A stretch of 64,000 bases of DNA from Canna indica (lineage: Eukaryota; Streptophyta; Magnoliopsida; Zingiberales; Cannaceae): the NCBI GenBank assembly GCA_034359265.1, contig CP136890.1, forward strand, positions 87,755,501 through 87,819,500. The letters are read 5' to 3'. The notes beneath the pieces were generated by a model that had not been told where the DNA came from, made no database searches, and was given only the letters and a program-made list of their open reading frames with translations. This document shows positions 23,183 to 35,349 of this stretch, one piece after another; within the stretch, counting starts at the first letter, position 1, and every line of letters begins with the position of its first letter. A program made the translations under genes and the position numbers.

Positions 23183-23594
23183 GAAATAATAAAGAACACG
23201 GGGACAAGTCGAAAGGTGTTCGGGGTAGTTAGCTAAAGGCCGGAATAAGGCTTTAAATTTTCAAAAAAAAAATATATCTACTAATGACTAGATATGTTCT
23301 TCGATTGATCGATCACGGATAAAAATAAATAAATATGAACATAAATAAAAAATAAATAAATATGAATATATCAAATTTTTTTTCATCCATGTTCATTCTT
23401 TTTTTTTTTATCCATATTCATTCATTCATAGTTTTTTTTATGGACAATTTGCTCATAGAAGTTGCACTCTAAATTTTCTAGTTAAATTAAGAAGCCGAGA
23501 TTGGATCATTGTGTTGCGAAATGCAAGAATTTGATCGATCTACTGCAGGTAAATTAATCATGGATGATTAATTGGTCACCAATATATCTTATTT

Positions 23595-25279
23595 CACTAC
23601 TAAAAATATCGTCTTCTGCGACAATATAAACTAATTCTCCACAGTTGTATGCATGTGTATAAGATCATTTCTCAATAAAATAAATATTATCCAAGAGAGA
23701 AAAAGACAACTATAAATCTAAAGATCGAAAAATCACAAACAATTACAATACTTCTATATAAAAAGTAATATACAAGAAAAGAAATAACTAAAATATTAAG
23801 ACAAGAAATCGGCGATAGAACATGTCTCCTCTACTCTAATTAATCCTTTTCCATTGCTAACTCGTACTTACGAATTTGAATCAAACACAAATAAAGTCAG
23901 CAAAAAAACTAAATAGAATTAACACTAATATGACCAAACACCAAAATAAATATAACTCAATGTGTATGCTAGCTAGTTCTGTAATTCATACTATAAAAAT
24001 GGTTTATATGCTAGCCTATGTATAAACCTAGTGCCACATCAACATTTATACATGCTAGTTCATACTAATGATCATACCAACGAGCACTAGAATATAATTG
24101 TCATGAATCAAACATCAAGTCATAATATGAACGGCATGCAATTCAACGCATTAACACCTTGTGCACCAAACTCAAATGCTAATTCATGCTCATCAAACTC
24201 GTGTACTATATGAATTCTACTTTATAAACTTCTTAATAATTTTACCAATCAAAACCAAAGGTGGAGAAGAGCTCTATGAATTTTTCCTTGCACTCTCTCA
24301 CTCAAAAGTGGTCCTCCTTATTCGTTCATATAGGGATAACGACTATACAAAGATAGCTCGTAAACTCTACGCATGTGCATTCACGTCATAGCTCATTCTT
24401 AAATCATTGGTGTCCTTGTCTAAGAACTATCTCGAGTTCAATGGACTACAAAGGGTCTCCGACCGACAATCTTAAAATCTAAGGGCCACAAAAGATCATT
24501 AATACTTAATGCATCATGCTACTACCATCGTACCGCTACTAATAAACGAAGTATAACATATGCCTACCAAAAGTAATTTGAAATGCTAATTTCACATAAT
24601 ATCAAACCTGTTTGGAATAATACTTGCATACCACTAATATTACTCATAATGACAAAATTACTCATGCACACCAATACTATTATAATGCAATTATCATACC
24701 ATAGCACATGTCATAACTCACGTGACCTTTTTTTTAAGGAAAAAAACTTGTATATATTTACCAAAGAGAATTTAAAAATAAAAGTGTAGCCAGAGCATAG
24801 GAAAAAAAAGATAAAAATACAAACATAAGGAACAATAATACATAAAGGATCAAAATTTTTACTATCGTGCATCTTTTATAAATTTATTAAAAATATTATA
24901 AAAGTATAAATAATAATATAATATAGTATTATTATAGATTATTATATTATAATATTATAATATTATAATATAATAATCTATAATATAATACAATTGATAT
25001 ATTTTTTATTAATAAAAAATCATAATTAATATCATAATTAGCGACGAAAAATTTATTTTTGATCATCGACGTTAGTGACGAATTTTGTGACGAAAATTTT
25101 TCTGTCACAGATTTTGTGATGGACACATCCGTCACAAAAGAGCAAATGATGCATTAGCCACGAGGCTTTCAGCGACGGACTTTGTGACGAAATTTTTTGT
25201 CACTGATGAGTATCGATGACGAATTTTCAAGCATCAGTGACGATTTTTTTTGTCACTAATACTTGTTTTTCTTATCGTG
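23595..25279. mobile_element. Decayed non-autonomous CACTA element
   Basis: It starts CACTACTAAAAATATCGTC and ends with a decayed CTTGTTTTTCTTATCGTG. TTT flanks both sides (3-bp duplication, weak evidence on T-rich DNA). The last 250 bases are packed with GTGACGAA / TTCGTCAC subterminal motifs. The middle is AT-rich; the open frames at 24161 and 24583 are not recognised. Confidence 0.6.
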
Positions 25280-25282
25280 TTT

Positions 25283-25694
25283 GGTCTTATGCTCGGTTAG
25301 GCTACGCAAGCTACTCGCAAGTGTACGTCAAGTCGAGCTCGAGTTAGTAAAGTTTGACTCTTATAGGGGTAGTCACTGATGAGAAATAATACTATATGAT
25401 ATTTTATGACATTAACGGCCTGTAATTGATATAATTAGAACCAAACTATATAGAGCAATAGCAACCATTAATTAGGATTTACTTACATACATTGTGTTGT
25501 CATTTTGAGCTAATGCATTATAATTAAGATAAATTTTTAGATATTATAATTTTTTTCTAATGATACATGAACACTTGTACATAAGGCGGTAACCAATAGG
25601 AATTTGACACACGTTGGCACAACTGTGGACCACGTGAAGCTCGTTGTCATTAAAGAGATGATTCATTATTCATTAAGTATTTGCTCACATTAGT
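25283..25694. other. AT-rich spacer
   Basis: A short CTCGAGCTCGAG-like fragment at 25290-25350 recalls the hAT family at 58831. No gene is seen. Confidence 0.4.
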
Positions 25695-25800
25695 CAATTG
25701 TGAGTAGTACAGTTGATGACAATATCTTGTACGTTTTTTTTTTAATTTGAAATTCAAATCCTAGTATAGTTTATTTCTGCAAAAAAAAATATATATATTT
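25695..25800 (+). mobile_element. tRNA-derived SINE, family 2, uninterrupted copy
   Basis: TAGTACAGTTGATGACAATA (A-box region) is followed about 40 bases later by AATTCAAATCCTAGTATAGT (B-box region) and an A-rich end. The same order of blocks is seen at 54995 and 58812, where transposons cut the unit. Confidence 0.5.
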
Positions 25801-26123
25801 GCCCACATTAGTTAGTACGTATATAGATACTCAAAAGAAGGTAGCAACTGGACTTCTTCTAAACCTCAACTATATATTGACTCACACTTTCATCAATCCA
25901 TTCAAAAGTTCTAACTTGATTGTCATGATTAAGGTAATTATATATCCAAAAGATTCAAACCCGAAGGATTATACCTCTGCATGCATATATACAACGATTG
26001 ATTTTCATATCGACTCAACTCATCTTTGGTGAAGTTTCCAAATATTCATGTTTATTTTTAACCTTTGGTGATTGATCAAAAGTCAGCAACAATAGGTAGC
26101 ATTTTAGACATTGTATTTTAATT

Positions 26124-26985
26124 GGGAGAAGCGTAGATTTAATCTTATAAATTTTTAATTTTTTGGATTTTGGTCATATAAATTTTATTTTAGTATTTTC
26201 AGTCTTATAAGTTTGCTCCGTAGCATAGATTTGGTTCTATCCGTGACGCCGTGACGGTCCGTTAACTCTCCGTCAATGTGGACTAACGTCATTCATATAC
26301 GTTGATAGATTTGGTTCTATAAATTTTATTTTAAATTTTTCAATCATATATGTTTGCCTTGTAGCACATATTTGGTCCTATATATTTGTCCTGTAGTACA
26401 AATTTGGTCATATCTATCTGCGACGGTTCGTTAACTCTTCGTCCACGAAAAAATAAATGACGTTATGTCCCTGTTGACGGAGTTAACACACCGTCGTGGA
26501 TAGACCAAATCTATATGACGGACCGGCATGTAGACAATGTGGTATGTTAACTTCGTAACATAGATTTGCTTCGTAACATAGATTTGGTTCTATTCATGAC
26601 AGTCTGTTAACTCCGTCAACATGGACATAACGTCGTTTACTTTTTCGTGGATGGAGGGTTAACGGACCATCATGGATATAATCAAATTTGTGCTAGGGCA
26701 AATATATAGGACCAAATTTGTGTTACGTGACAAATATATAGGACCAAACCTGTGCTATGAGACAAATATATAAGATTGAAAATTTTAAAATGAAATTTAT
26801 AGGACCAAACCTATCAACGTGTATGAACGACATAGTCCACATTGGCAGAGAGTTAACAGACCGTTACGGATATGATCAAAATTATACTACGGAGCAAACT
26901 TATAGGACTGAAAATACTTAAATAAATTTTATAGGACTAAAATTTAAAAAATTAAAAATTTATAGGATCAAATTTGCACTTCTCC
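26124..26985. mobile_element. Foldback element, copy A (Mutator-type MITE)
   Basis: Almost the whole unit is an inverted repeat: the left arm TTATAAATTTTTAATTTTTT, CGTTAACTCTCCGTC, TTGGTTCTAT pairs with the right arm GAGAGTTAACAGACCGT and AATTTATAGGATCAAA. The ends GGGAGAAG and, on the other strand, GGAGAAG are flanked by GTATTTTAATT at 26113-26123 and 26986-26996 (11 bp). No gene. Copy B is at about 31562-32390. Confidence 0.82.
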
Positions 26986-26996
26986 GTATTTTAATT

Positions 26997-28970
26997 AGAT
27001 AAAGTGTGATTGAAGTCATTTCTAATTAAGCTGGTCATTTGTTTTTCCAAAAAGAAAAGGTTTGCTTAATTTATTTATATATAGCTCGGTTATAAGTCAG
27101 CTACCATTATAGTTCAGTAATAATTTAATATGAAAAAGTACGTAGAAATTATATGTTTTTTTTCCAGAAATAACGAATTTTATTTTTCGAATGAGAATTA
27201 AGAGTGCAATTAAGCAGGGAACTGAATAAATATCTATCCATAATTATTTTCATGCACGAAAGAACAAACAACATATAATGAATACAATATCATACAAATT
27301 CAAAAATCCCCACTAATTTTTTTTTCCTCTAGACAATTTATAAATTATTATCATCCATTGTGCTAGTAGGTCGATCACATTGGGAAGGAATTACATGCTA
27401 TTACTAAAAGTGACGACAGATATATTACTAAAAGTGACGACAGATTGCAACAACACAAAAACTAAAGTCATCACTCAAATGAATTGACGACTGCCATGTT
27501 ATGATTTATGAGTCTCGGTTAATTTCAATTCAAATTTGCTTTAATTTTTGTCTTGAGTAATAATGCCAAAACCATAATAATTTATAACATGATTCAAAAA
27601 ATTTAGAATCCATAATTTTTTACCCTAAAAAAGTCCGATCCGGATGCGTAAAATCCATAACTTTTATCTTCATATTAATCTACATATTATGGTGGGACGA
27701 CCAAATTAATGGTAGTGTCCACTGTCCAAAGTTTGACCCAGTGGCTGACTTTTTTTTGATGCCAGGATAATGTTTTCTGCACCACTAGTGCAATATTATT
27801 CTTCCTCACCCAATAAATTGATAGCCCACCAGCAACCAAGATTAATGCATGCAAATTAAGAGAAAATTAAATCTGATCTATGTGAAATAAAACTAACTAC
27901 CTATTTAGAGAAAATTAAATTGAAGCAACTCAAAAGAGAAAATGAAAGAGTTTGAGAATATTACCTAGCTGATTGACTCTAATTATGCATGGGTGGAGTC
28001 AAACCCTAAAAAGATTCCATGATATGGCCTACAAAAAGTTACAGTCAGAAACACTTGCATCCAATCCAATGGGGTAAAAATGACATGCCACTTGCCATCA
28101 ATCACTCAAGGTGGTGGCATTCTAATTAATTTGTCAGCCGCTAGCTAGTCCTTGTCAACCAGCTGATCATTTGGAAACCTGCATCAATTTGCATTCAATA
28201 TTCTTTTCTTTAAATTTATTATGTTGTTGATAATATAATAAATAATTGGAAACTTTTTTTGCAAATGCACACGAGACAAGGTAGTTGAAGTTGAAGAGGT
28301 TGGTAGCCAAATGACATCATAAAACACACCCAATAGTTGGGTCTCTTTTCTCTCTCCACGTGAATGCCCAATTAGGGTTCGCCTTTTTATTCCAAACATT
28401 CTTTAAAAAAGAAAACGCATTTTAGTTAAAATAAACCAAACCAAATTCTAAGTGCATGATGTAAAATAGTGTGCAATTTCTGTGATGTCATGCTCCTTAA
28501 AAAATTTTACTGAGTCCTCCGCGGAAGTGAACTTAATTTTATTAAAATTCAACTTAGTATAACTAATAATGAACCTAAAGTAAAAATAAATTTGTATCGC
28601 AAACAAATGAATCTAATACTTTCACTTTAAGTTCAGTATTAATGATGCTAAGTTTATTTTTAGAAATATCATATTTACTCGTAGGTGGAGCTCTATAAAT
28701 TTTTTATGAAAAATGCCACACAATCTTACAACAGACTCGATTGAATAAAATATGATATGATAATAATGAAAAATAATATTGAATAGTTAGGTTAGATATA
28801 TATACTATTAATTTTTATATTTTTTAATCTTATTTTCTTTTAATTCATGTACTAAATAAATAATAGATTAAATTCATCATTGATCATATCCATGGTCATA
28901 TAAAGCAAACAAACCCTAATATATTAACTATCATAAAATCAAGACATTTAGACTAAACAACTTGGTTTAG
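26997..28970. other. AT-rich gene-less region
   Basis: No gene seen. A 22-base unit (ATTACTAAAAGTGACGACAG) is tandemly doubled at about 27397-27442 and looks like a CACTA end remnant. Confidence 0.45.
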
Positions 28971-28972
28971 AC

Positions 28973-29222
28973 ATTACTGGTCGAGCCGTTGGTAAAAGTC
29001 ACGGCTTACTTATGGCAGACTGTGACAGATGTAAAAACATCTGCAACGGCTCGCTTACAGTCGCTAGAGTTCGTCGCTTATGAGCCAAATGACGTGCACA
29101 CGTCGTGAAAATAAAACAGTAATCAACGACGGCATAAAAAGGGCCTCTTGGGCCATCGTTGATTTATTAACTCAGTAGTGACGATTCTCTTACGATCACT
29201 AGGGCCGTCGCTTATGAGTACT
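28973..29222. mobile_element. CACTA end fragment
   Basis: Repeated ATCTGCAACGGCTCG, GGCCGTCGCTTATGAG and CAACGACGGC motifs in both orientations resemble the subterminal repeats of the CACTA elements at 55067 and 62007. Start and end are not clear. Confidence 0.4.
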
Positions 29223-29859
29223 CGATGGCAAACTATATATTTAGTTACCTTAAATTAATTGATGCAATTAAATTATATATATACATTAAGTTAACAAATA
29301 TGTTTAGAATAAAATTTGATTGAAATAGGTGGGGTGGGGTCACATTCTAGAAGGGGTTAAATGATATCATACATGCATATATATATTACCTACCACCTCG
29401 TCCTACAAATTGCATGTGCACCACACAATATTCTTTTTCTTGCATGTTTGTCTTCCACCAACCAGTGAAACTTTGGCCAACTTGCCTAATTATATATATT
29501 CCATTCCATCTCAAGTCAAGTGATGAAGATTTAGATAGAGAGATGTCGAGGAAGGTTTGGTGGGTTTGGTTGGTGTCACCAGAGCTAGCAAATCAATTTA
29601 TTAAACCGATATTTAAACGCATATATATATATATATATTATGTGTCAGCCGGAGACTGTGCATATATAGCTGGCACCAAACTAATTAAGCATGCATGTGT
29701 GTGGTTTGAATCAGTTGACATTCAATTCTTTAATTTCACATTATATATCAAATTAAAATGCTTAAATGCTCCAAGGAAGTTAAGTGTTCACTTGAGTCTT
29801 CGATCGCGCTATTAAAATCCAAGTTAAATTAACACATAGCACCAAATTATACACACATA
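29223..29859. other. AT-rich gene-less spacer
   Basis: The open frame at 29414-29815 has no recognisable domain and an AT-run inside it. I see no supported gene. Confidence 0.4.
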
Positions 29860-30523
29860 GGACCCGTTTGGTTCGCAAACTACTCATCACAGGACACCAG
29901 ACAGGGACAAAGACAGGACATCAGATGTACTGGAACAATAGTTATACCGTGTTTGTTTCGTCAAGAACAGGACACGATATTCCGTTCTGTCCTGCGTTTG
30001 TTTCGCTATAACAAAGTATTATATATGACAAATGACTAAAATACCCTTGTAAATTAGTCTTAAAATTAATTAATATGTAAAAAAATATTAATATATAGTA
30101 TCAAATACTTTAATACAATAAGAAGTTTTAGTTTAACTAATAAGTGTTCAACTAATTTTCAATTAACCTAAAAGTATAACAATAGGATAATACCGAAAAA
30201 TATAAAAATCATACCAAACAATTTCCAATCTAAAATCCGACACCACCATCGCGTTCAGCACGCGAAAATTTACAACTTTGGTATTCACCTCGACTCGATC
30301 CGACGATTCTACGATCAAATGAAGGGGTAATTTTGACAATTGCAGCTCTTGTCCTCCGCCCGATTTCGGTGTACCGAGAAATTTCTCGGTACACCAAAAT
30401 GGGTGGAAATCCTATCCCGGACAAGGAGAAGTCCTTGTCCCGAAGCTTCTTTTGCAAACCAAACGGGGGACATGGGCGGATGTCCAGTCCAGTTCCCCGT
30501 TTTTTAGCAAACCAAACGGGCCC
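29860..30523. mobile_element. Harbinger-like MITE
   Basis: The ends GGACCCGTTTGGTTCGCAAA and, on the other strand of the right end, GGGCCCGTTTGGTTTGCTAA are near-perfect inverted repeats; such termini are common in plant PIF/Harbinger-type MITEs. ATA flanks each side. The interior has inverted GACAAGGA / CAGGACA blocks and no gene. The superfamily call is tentative. Confidence 0.6.
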
Positions 30524-30526
30524 ATA

Positions 30527-31560
30527 GCATTAATTATCACCTATCAACTTTATATGACTTAATCATTCATCTAATGTTTAAACTGGAATTAATGATAGTA
30601 CACTCATCAAATTTTATAAGTCAACACAATATTTAATATATTTTTGATGTGAAATTAAACTGAAGTATTACATTCATAATATCACCTAGCCAACCAAATT
30701 AATTTGAGACCAAGAAGCACGGCTTATCTTTGTTAAGATGGTAATGCAATTGTGCATGATATATATATAACTTCGATCATATGATAGATATCAAACACAT
30801 GCACAGTTGTACCTAGCTATATAATTAATTAATTCCATGTATTCTAAAACATTCTTATTCCATTTGACAAAAAAAACAAACATTCTTATTCCAACCAAAA
30901 TTTCAATGGTCAAGAGTAGAAATATAGTGTTTGTATGGTCACGAGTACTAATTTTCTATGGGCAAATTTGTTTGAAGTACTCAATTAGGTCTTGCATCTC
31001 TATCTGGCATATAGTGTTTAATTAGATATTGTAGAAATATTTGTACTTATTAATTATACTTGATATATATCAACTTAAATTATTTTTACTAGGGACTTCA
31101 AGTGCTTTCAAGTAGAACAAGCAAATATGTAGTCAAGTAGAACCAGGGACTTGATATATATATATATATATCTCGTAAATTTACTTTTAGTTATACAGAG
31201 AAACAAAGCTATCTATTGAATAGTAAATCATGACATAGTCTCTCGGGCCTCATTTGTTTGACATTTTATTCGACCTCCGAATTTGGAGTCCATCCTGTAA
31301 AAAAAAAAAAATAGAACAAGCAAATCAGTAAAGAAAGCACCTGATGAATCATAGAAAGTTCTTAATTATTAGATCAAAGAAAAATATGATTGAAGGTTGT
31401 CACATGGAAATCTTATTCAGTCCATGTGATTGAAAAAAATGTGTCATTGACCTGAATTGTTGATTAGTCAATATAATTTGTCTTATGAACAAAAACCAAG
31501 ACATATTTAATTAATTAAGAAGACAATTATTGACAAATTCAATTCTAATATATATTTCAA
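30527..31560. other. AT-rich gene-less spacer
   Basis: Long AT runs (TATATATA at 31152-31170) and no coding potential seen. Confidence 0.45.
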
Positions 31561-31561
31561 G

Positions 31562-32390
31562 GAAAAAGTTTAGATTTGATCCTATAAATTTTTATTTTTT
31601 TTTAACTTTGGTATTATAAATTTCATTTTGGTATTTTCAATCTTATAAATTTACTATGTAGTACAGATTTGGTTCTATCTGTGATAGTCAGTTAACTCTC
31701 CGTCAATATGGACTAACGTTTTTCATACACGTTGATAGATTTGGTTATATAAGTTTCATTTCAAAAATTTTAATCCTATATGTTTGTCCCGTAGCACAGA
31801 TTTGGACATATATATTTACCCCATAGCACAAATTTGTTCCAATATATTTGCCACATATATAGCACAAATTTAATCATATTCGTAATCGCTCGTTAACTCT
31901 CCGTCCACGAAAAAATAAACGACGTTATGTCCATGTTGACGGAGTTAACGGACCGTCATGAATAGGATCAAATCTATGTTACGAAGCAAATTTATATATG
32001 TTACGGAGCAAATCTATGTTGCAGAGTTAACATACCAACTTGTTTATATATATATGGATCCGTCATATTGATTTAGTCTAAATATTTTTTCGTGGACGGA
32101 GAGTTAACGGACCATCGCAGATAGGACCAAATCTGTGCACGAGGCAAATATATAGGAACAAATCTGTGCTACGGGGCAAATATATAGGATTTAAAATTTC
32201 AAAATAAAATTTATATGATTAAATATGTCAATGTGTATGAACGATGTTAGTCCACATTGACGGAGAGTTAACAGACCGTCACGGATATGATCAAATCTAT
32301 ACTAAGGAGCAAAGTTATAAGATCGAAAATACCTAAATAAAATTTATAGGATCAAAGTCTAAAAAATTAAAAATTTATAAGACCAAATAT
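31562..32390. mobile_element. Foldback element, copy B
   Basis: Same family as 26124-26985: TTTGATCCTATAAATTTTTA at the start, GTTAACTCTCCGTCAATATG, then GACGGAGAGTTAACAGACCG and the inverted end near 32380. More decayed, with a TATATATA insertion near 32045; no clear duplication. Confidence 0.7.
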
Positions 32391-34590
32391 ATATAAGATT
32401 TCACATATATCAAAATTAATGAAGAAGCTAATCTCTTAAGGAGAAAATCTGTCCAATGAAGATGATAACTTGATATAAAGCTTAATCACATCACAAGGAG
32501 GATTAAGAAGCCCTCTAGTTTACAAGTAAGGTTGCACGTACTAGAGAAGGATATGAAGAAAATTTATACATATCTCGAAGCAAAATGAACCTTTAGTCCC
32601 ATCATCTTCAACCATTTATTCCCTCGTTAATTCGTTAATAGTCTGATGGTTAGACATCTAAATATCGTGCCTATAGGTTCTCAATTCAATCTCTAGTTTT
32701 AGCATTTTCTACTTATTATTTTCCTTATAATGGTTGAATATAAAGTTAATCTAAAAAATATTTTCTTCCATCTCCTCGCTCGAGGGGAAGACCATCAACC
32801 TTAATTCCATTTCAAATTGGCTATTCAATAATAGCCAAATCAAGTTAGATTTTACATTGGGCCCAAGCCCAACAAAGATAAATTAATGAAGTTTGAATAC
32901 ATATAGATACAAGTACAATGGGAAGGTTGATGCATGGTCCCTTTCCATGGAGTTGAACAAGATTAGGATTAAAGAATAGGGCATCAAGCCCTAATGGCCT
33001 ATGAAGTACCCCCTAGGCGTAATACTATTAATTACTTTCAATTTAAAAATTTTAGTTAGGCGGCCAATAGCTTTAGCCTATGAAGTTGATGGAGCAAATA
33101 TTTCATCAAGCGGATCGTAACAAATGGATCAAATAGTATTAGAGAATGATCTAGTCTTAGGCACGGTGAGAGAATCTACGCGAGAAAAGATTGTCAGAAT
33201 ATAAGATAGAGCCACTACTAAATTAGATCTTACTGACTTGGGTGTGATTTTAGGTTATGCATTAGACTTGATTGATCGAGTTGGATCTTAACGAGGATGT
33301 TAATTAAAATATATAATAGTTTCTAGGTACAAAAATATGGCAAACTAAATATAAATATAATAGTAGCATAAATTATATTTGTTCAAATTTGTTATAGCAA
33401 CCCCAACCACGAATTCCAAAAAAAAAACATTGGATCAACTTGTATGGCCCAATCAAATAGTATTGTTGGACAATCTCAATCCTACCAAATCATACGTAGC
33501 AAATTCCCAATGTTTTTAATGAACTTCTCTACAACATCATAAACAAAAGAGAAGAAAATCCCTAGTTTATTGATAATTATCAAAGTTTGTAGATATTTAG
33601 TAAATAACAAAGCTAATGTAATAGAAAACATATATATGTAATAGCTTTTTTGAAAAAGATAATATGTACCAAAACTTACGAAGGGTCATGTCACCATCAA
33701 TGATATAAATCCTGTCCCATTATTTGTTACTACACCAGCCATTAATGTCCAACAAATGCCACCTATACACACTAATTAGCGAGGTATAGGCGTATAGCCT
33801 TGCATTTATTGAACCCATCGCCACCCTCTTGTGGTTGTCTCCCAAATCACACAAATCACACAATGCCAACTCTTGTTGTTGCTTCACAAAGTCTGCTTTC
33901 ACTTCAATAATGATGATAATATTGATAACTAGAAGAACATGCACACCACATTTCATTTCTTGGCCTAATTTTGCAGATTTATGAACAGGCCATATATGGC
34001 ATCAATTAAAGTTGAAGGTCATCATCATCCAAATTGATCAAACATCACTTTTATATCATGCACCAGGTAGAGAATTATTCCCCAAATTGTGTTTCATGTT
34101 GCATGCATGTGTCTAATAATTGATTGGGGACAAAAATGCAATGTTATGTCGAGATGGGTTGTGTGGAGTAGCTAATCGTAATTCACACAGTTGGAAAAGT
34201 TGAGTGTCTTCAAGGGAATGTTGACTCTTGATGGCCTAATAGGTTTATTAAATTGATGAAATGTACAACGATTATTATTGAGAGGGAAATCAGGTAACTT
34301 AGACCCAAGTTTTAGGAATGGCATGGGTCTGATTTTTGTCGGTACCATGTATATTAATTATGGCTTATCTATTATTTCCAAGCTCAAGTTCAAGGTACTC
34401 ATTAATTAGGTTTAGATAATTTCAAATTCATACTAGGTTTGCATCAGATTTCTGAATTTAGGGGGAAAAAATCAATGTTTGTGCTTAACTTGTGATCTAA
34501 AACTATACCACCTATGGATTTGAGTAACTATTATATAAAGACACTTGAGTCCATTTTTGTGGAGAAGAAAAGTGCTCTAAGTTAGAGTTA
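32391..34590. other. Gene-less AT-rich region with dispersed repeat pieces
   Basis: A tRNA-like piece may lie at 32640-32710 (GTCTGATGGTTAGACATCTA). The segment 33060-33300 (TGAAGTTGATGGAGCAAATA, TCATCAAGCGGATCGTAAC) shares blocks with 45340-45400. The minus-strand frame at 33720-33956 has no domain I recognise. No gene supported. Confidence 0.4.
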
Positions 34591-34599
34591 TATACTTGA

Positions 34600-34690
34600 G
34601 GTGAACCCACTTGTGCTCAAGTGGTAGTAATATTTAGGTATATTGCCTAGGTCTTGAGTTCAATTCCTGATTGTAATATTTCGTGCGTCT
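34600..34690 (+). mobile_element. Possible tRNA-derived SINE head
   Basis: CTTGTGCTCAAGTGGTAGTA followed by CTAGGTCTTGAGTTCAATTC resembles an A box and a B box (GTTCAATTC) at tRNA-like spacing. Only the head is recognisable. Confidence 0.35.
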
Positions 34691-34819
34691 TTGTACGTCT
34701 TATAATACGCTTTGTGTGTATATTATAACGTCTACGCTTTCTAATGATCGTGTACTCACGCGGTCGAGTTAGAGTACTTATTATATATATTAAGTAACTT
34801 ATATATGAGTTAAATAGTA

Positions 34820-35010
34820 ATTTTTCATATGCAGATATGCGGTGCAGATATGGTATGAATTTGCATCCGTATCCGTATCTGCACCGCATCCGCGCGAATA
34901 GAAATTTTTTAAATTCATATCTGCATTCATATCCGTTTTCATTTTCGGATATGGATTAGATACTGTGCGGGTGCGGTTTTAAATTGACGAATGTGAATAA
35001 AATTGTCACA
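34820..35010. mobile_element. hAT-like fragment
   Basis: Repeated ATCCGTATCCG, GGTGCAGATATGG and GCGGGTGCGG motifs in inverted order match the subterminal blocks of the 6342-6993 family. Ends are incomplete. Confidence 0.4.
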
Positions 35011-35349
35011 CCTTATATATTATTTTTCATGCGGATTTTATTTAGTTTTTATTTATTTTGATTGAACCCATTGAAAAGTAAATTACTAAGTTCATAAATT
35101 TATCAACAAATTGATAAATTCAATAAAAAAAAATAAAGATAAAGAAAATACTTACGTGGCATATGATCTGACATTAAAAAAAGTATTATAAACTAGTAAT
35201 ATGCCATAATAACATTTAGCGTAGCCACGTGGAAGTTAAGGAGATCATAGTAATTTTTTAAACTAATTTTTTTTTTTTAAAATAAATTATTTTAAGTTAA
35301 CGAAGATAACTAGGACCGAAAATGTCCCTTATAATAATATCTACCCGTT

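Noticed and set aside
33720..33956. Minus-strand 78-aa frame as a gene
   Set aside because: No domain, no splice partner, AT-rich surroundings and no conserved start context visible.
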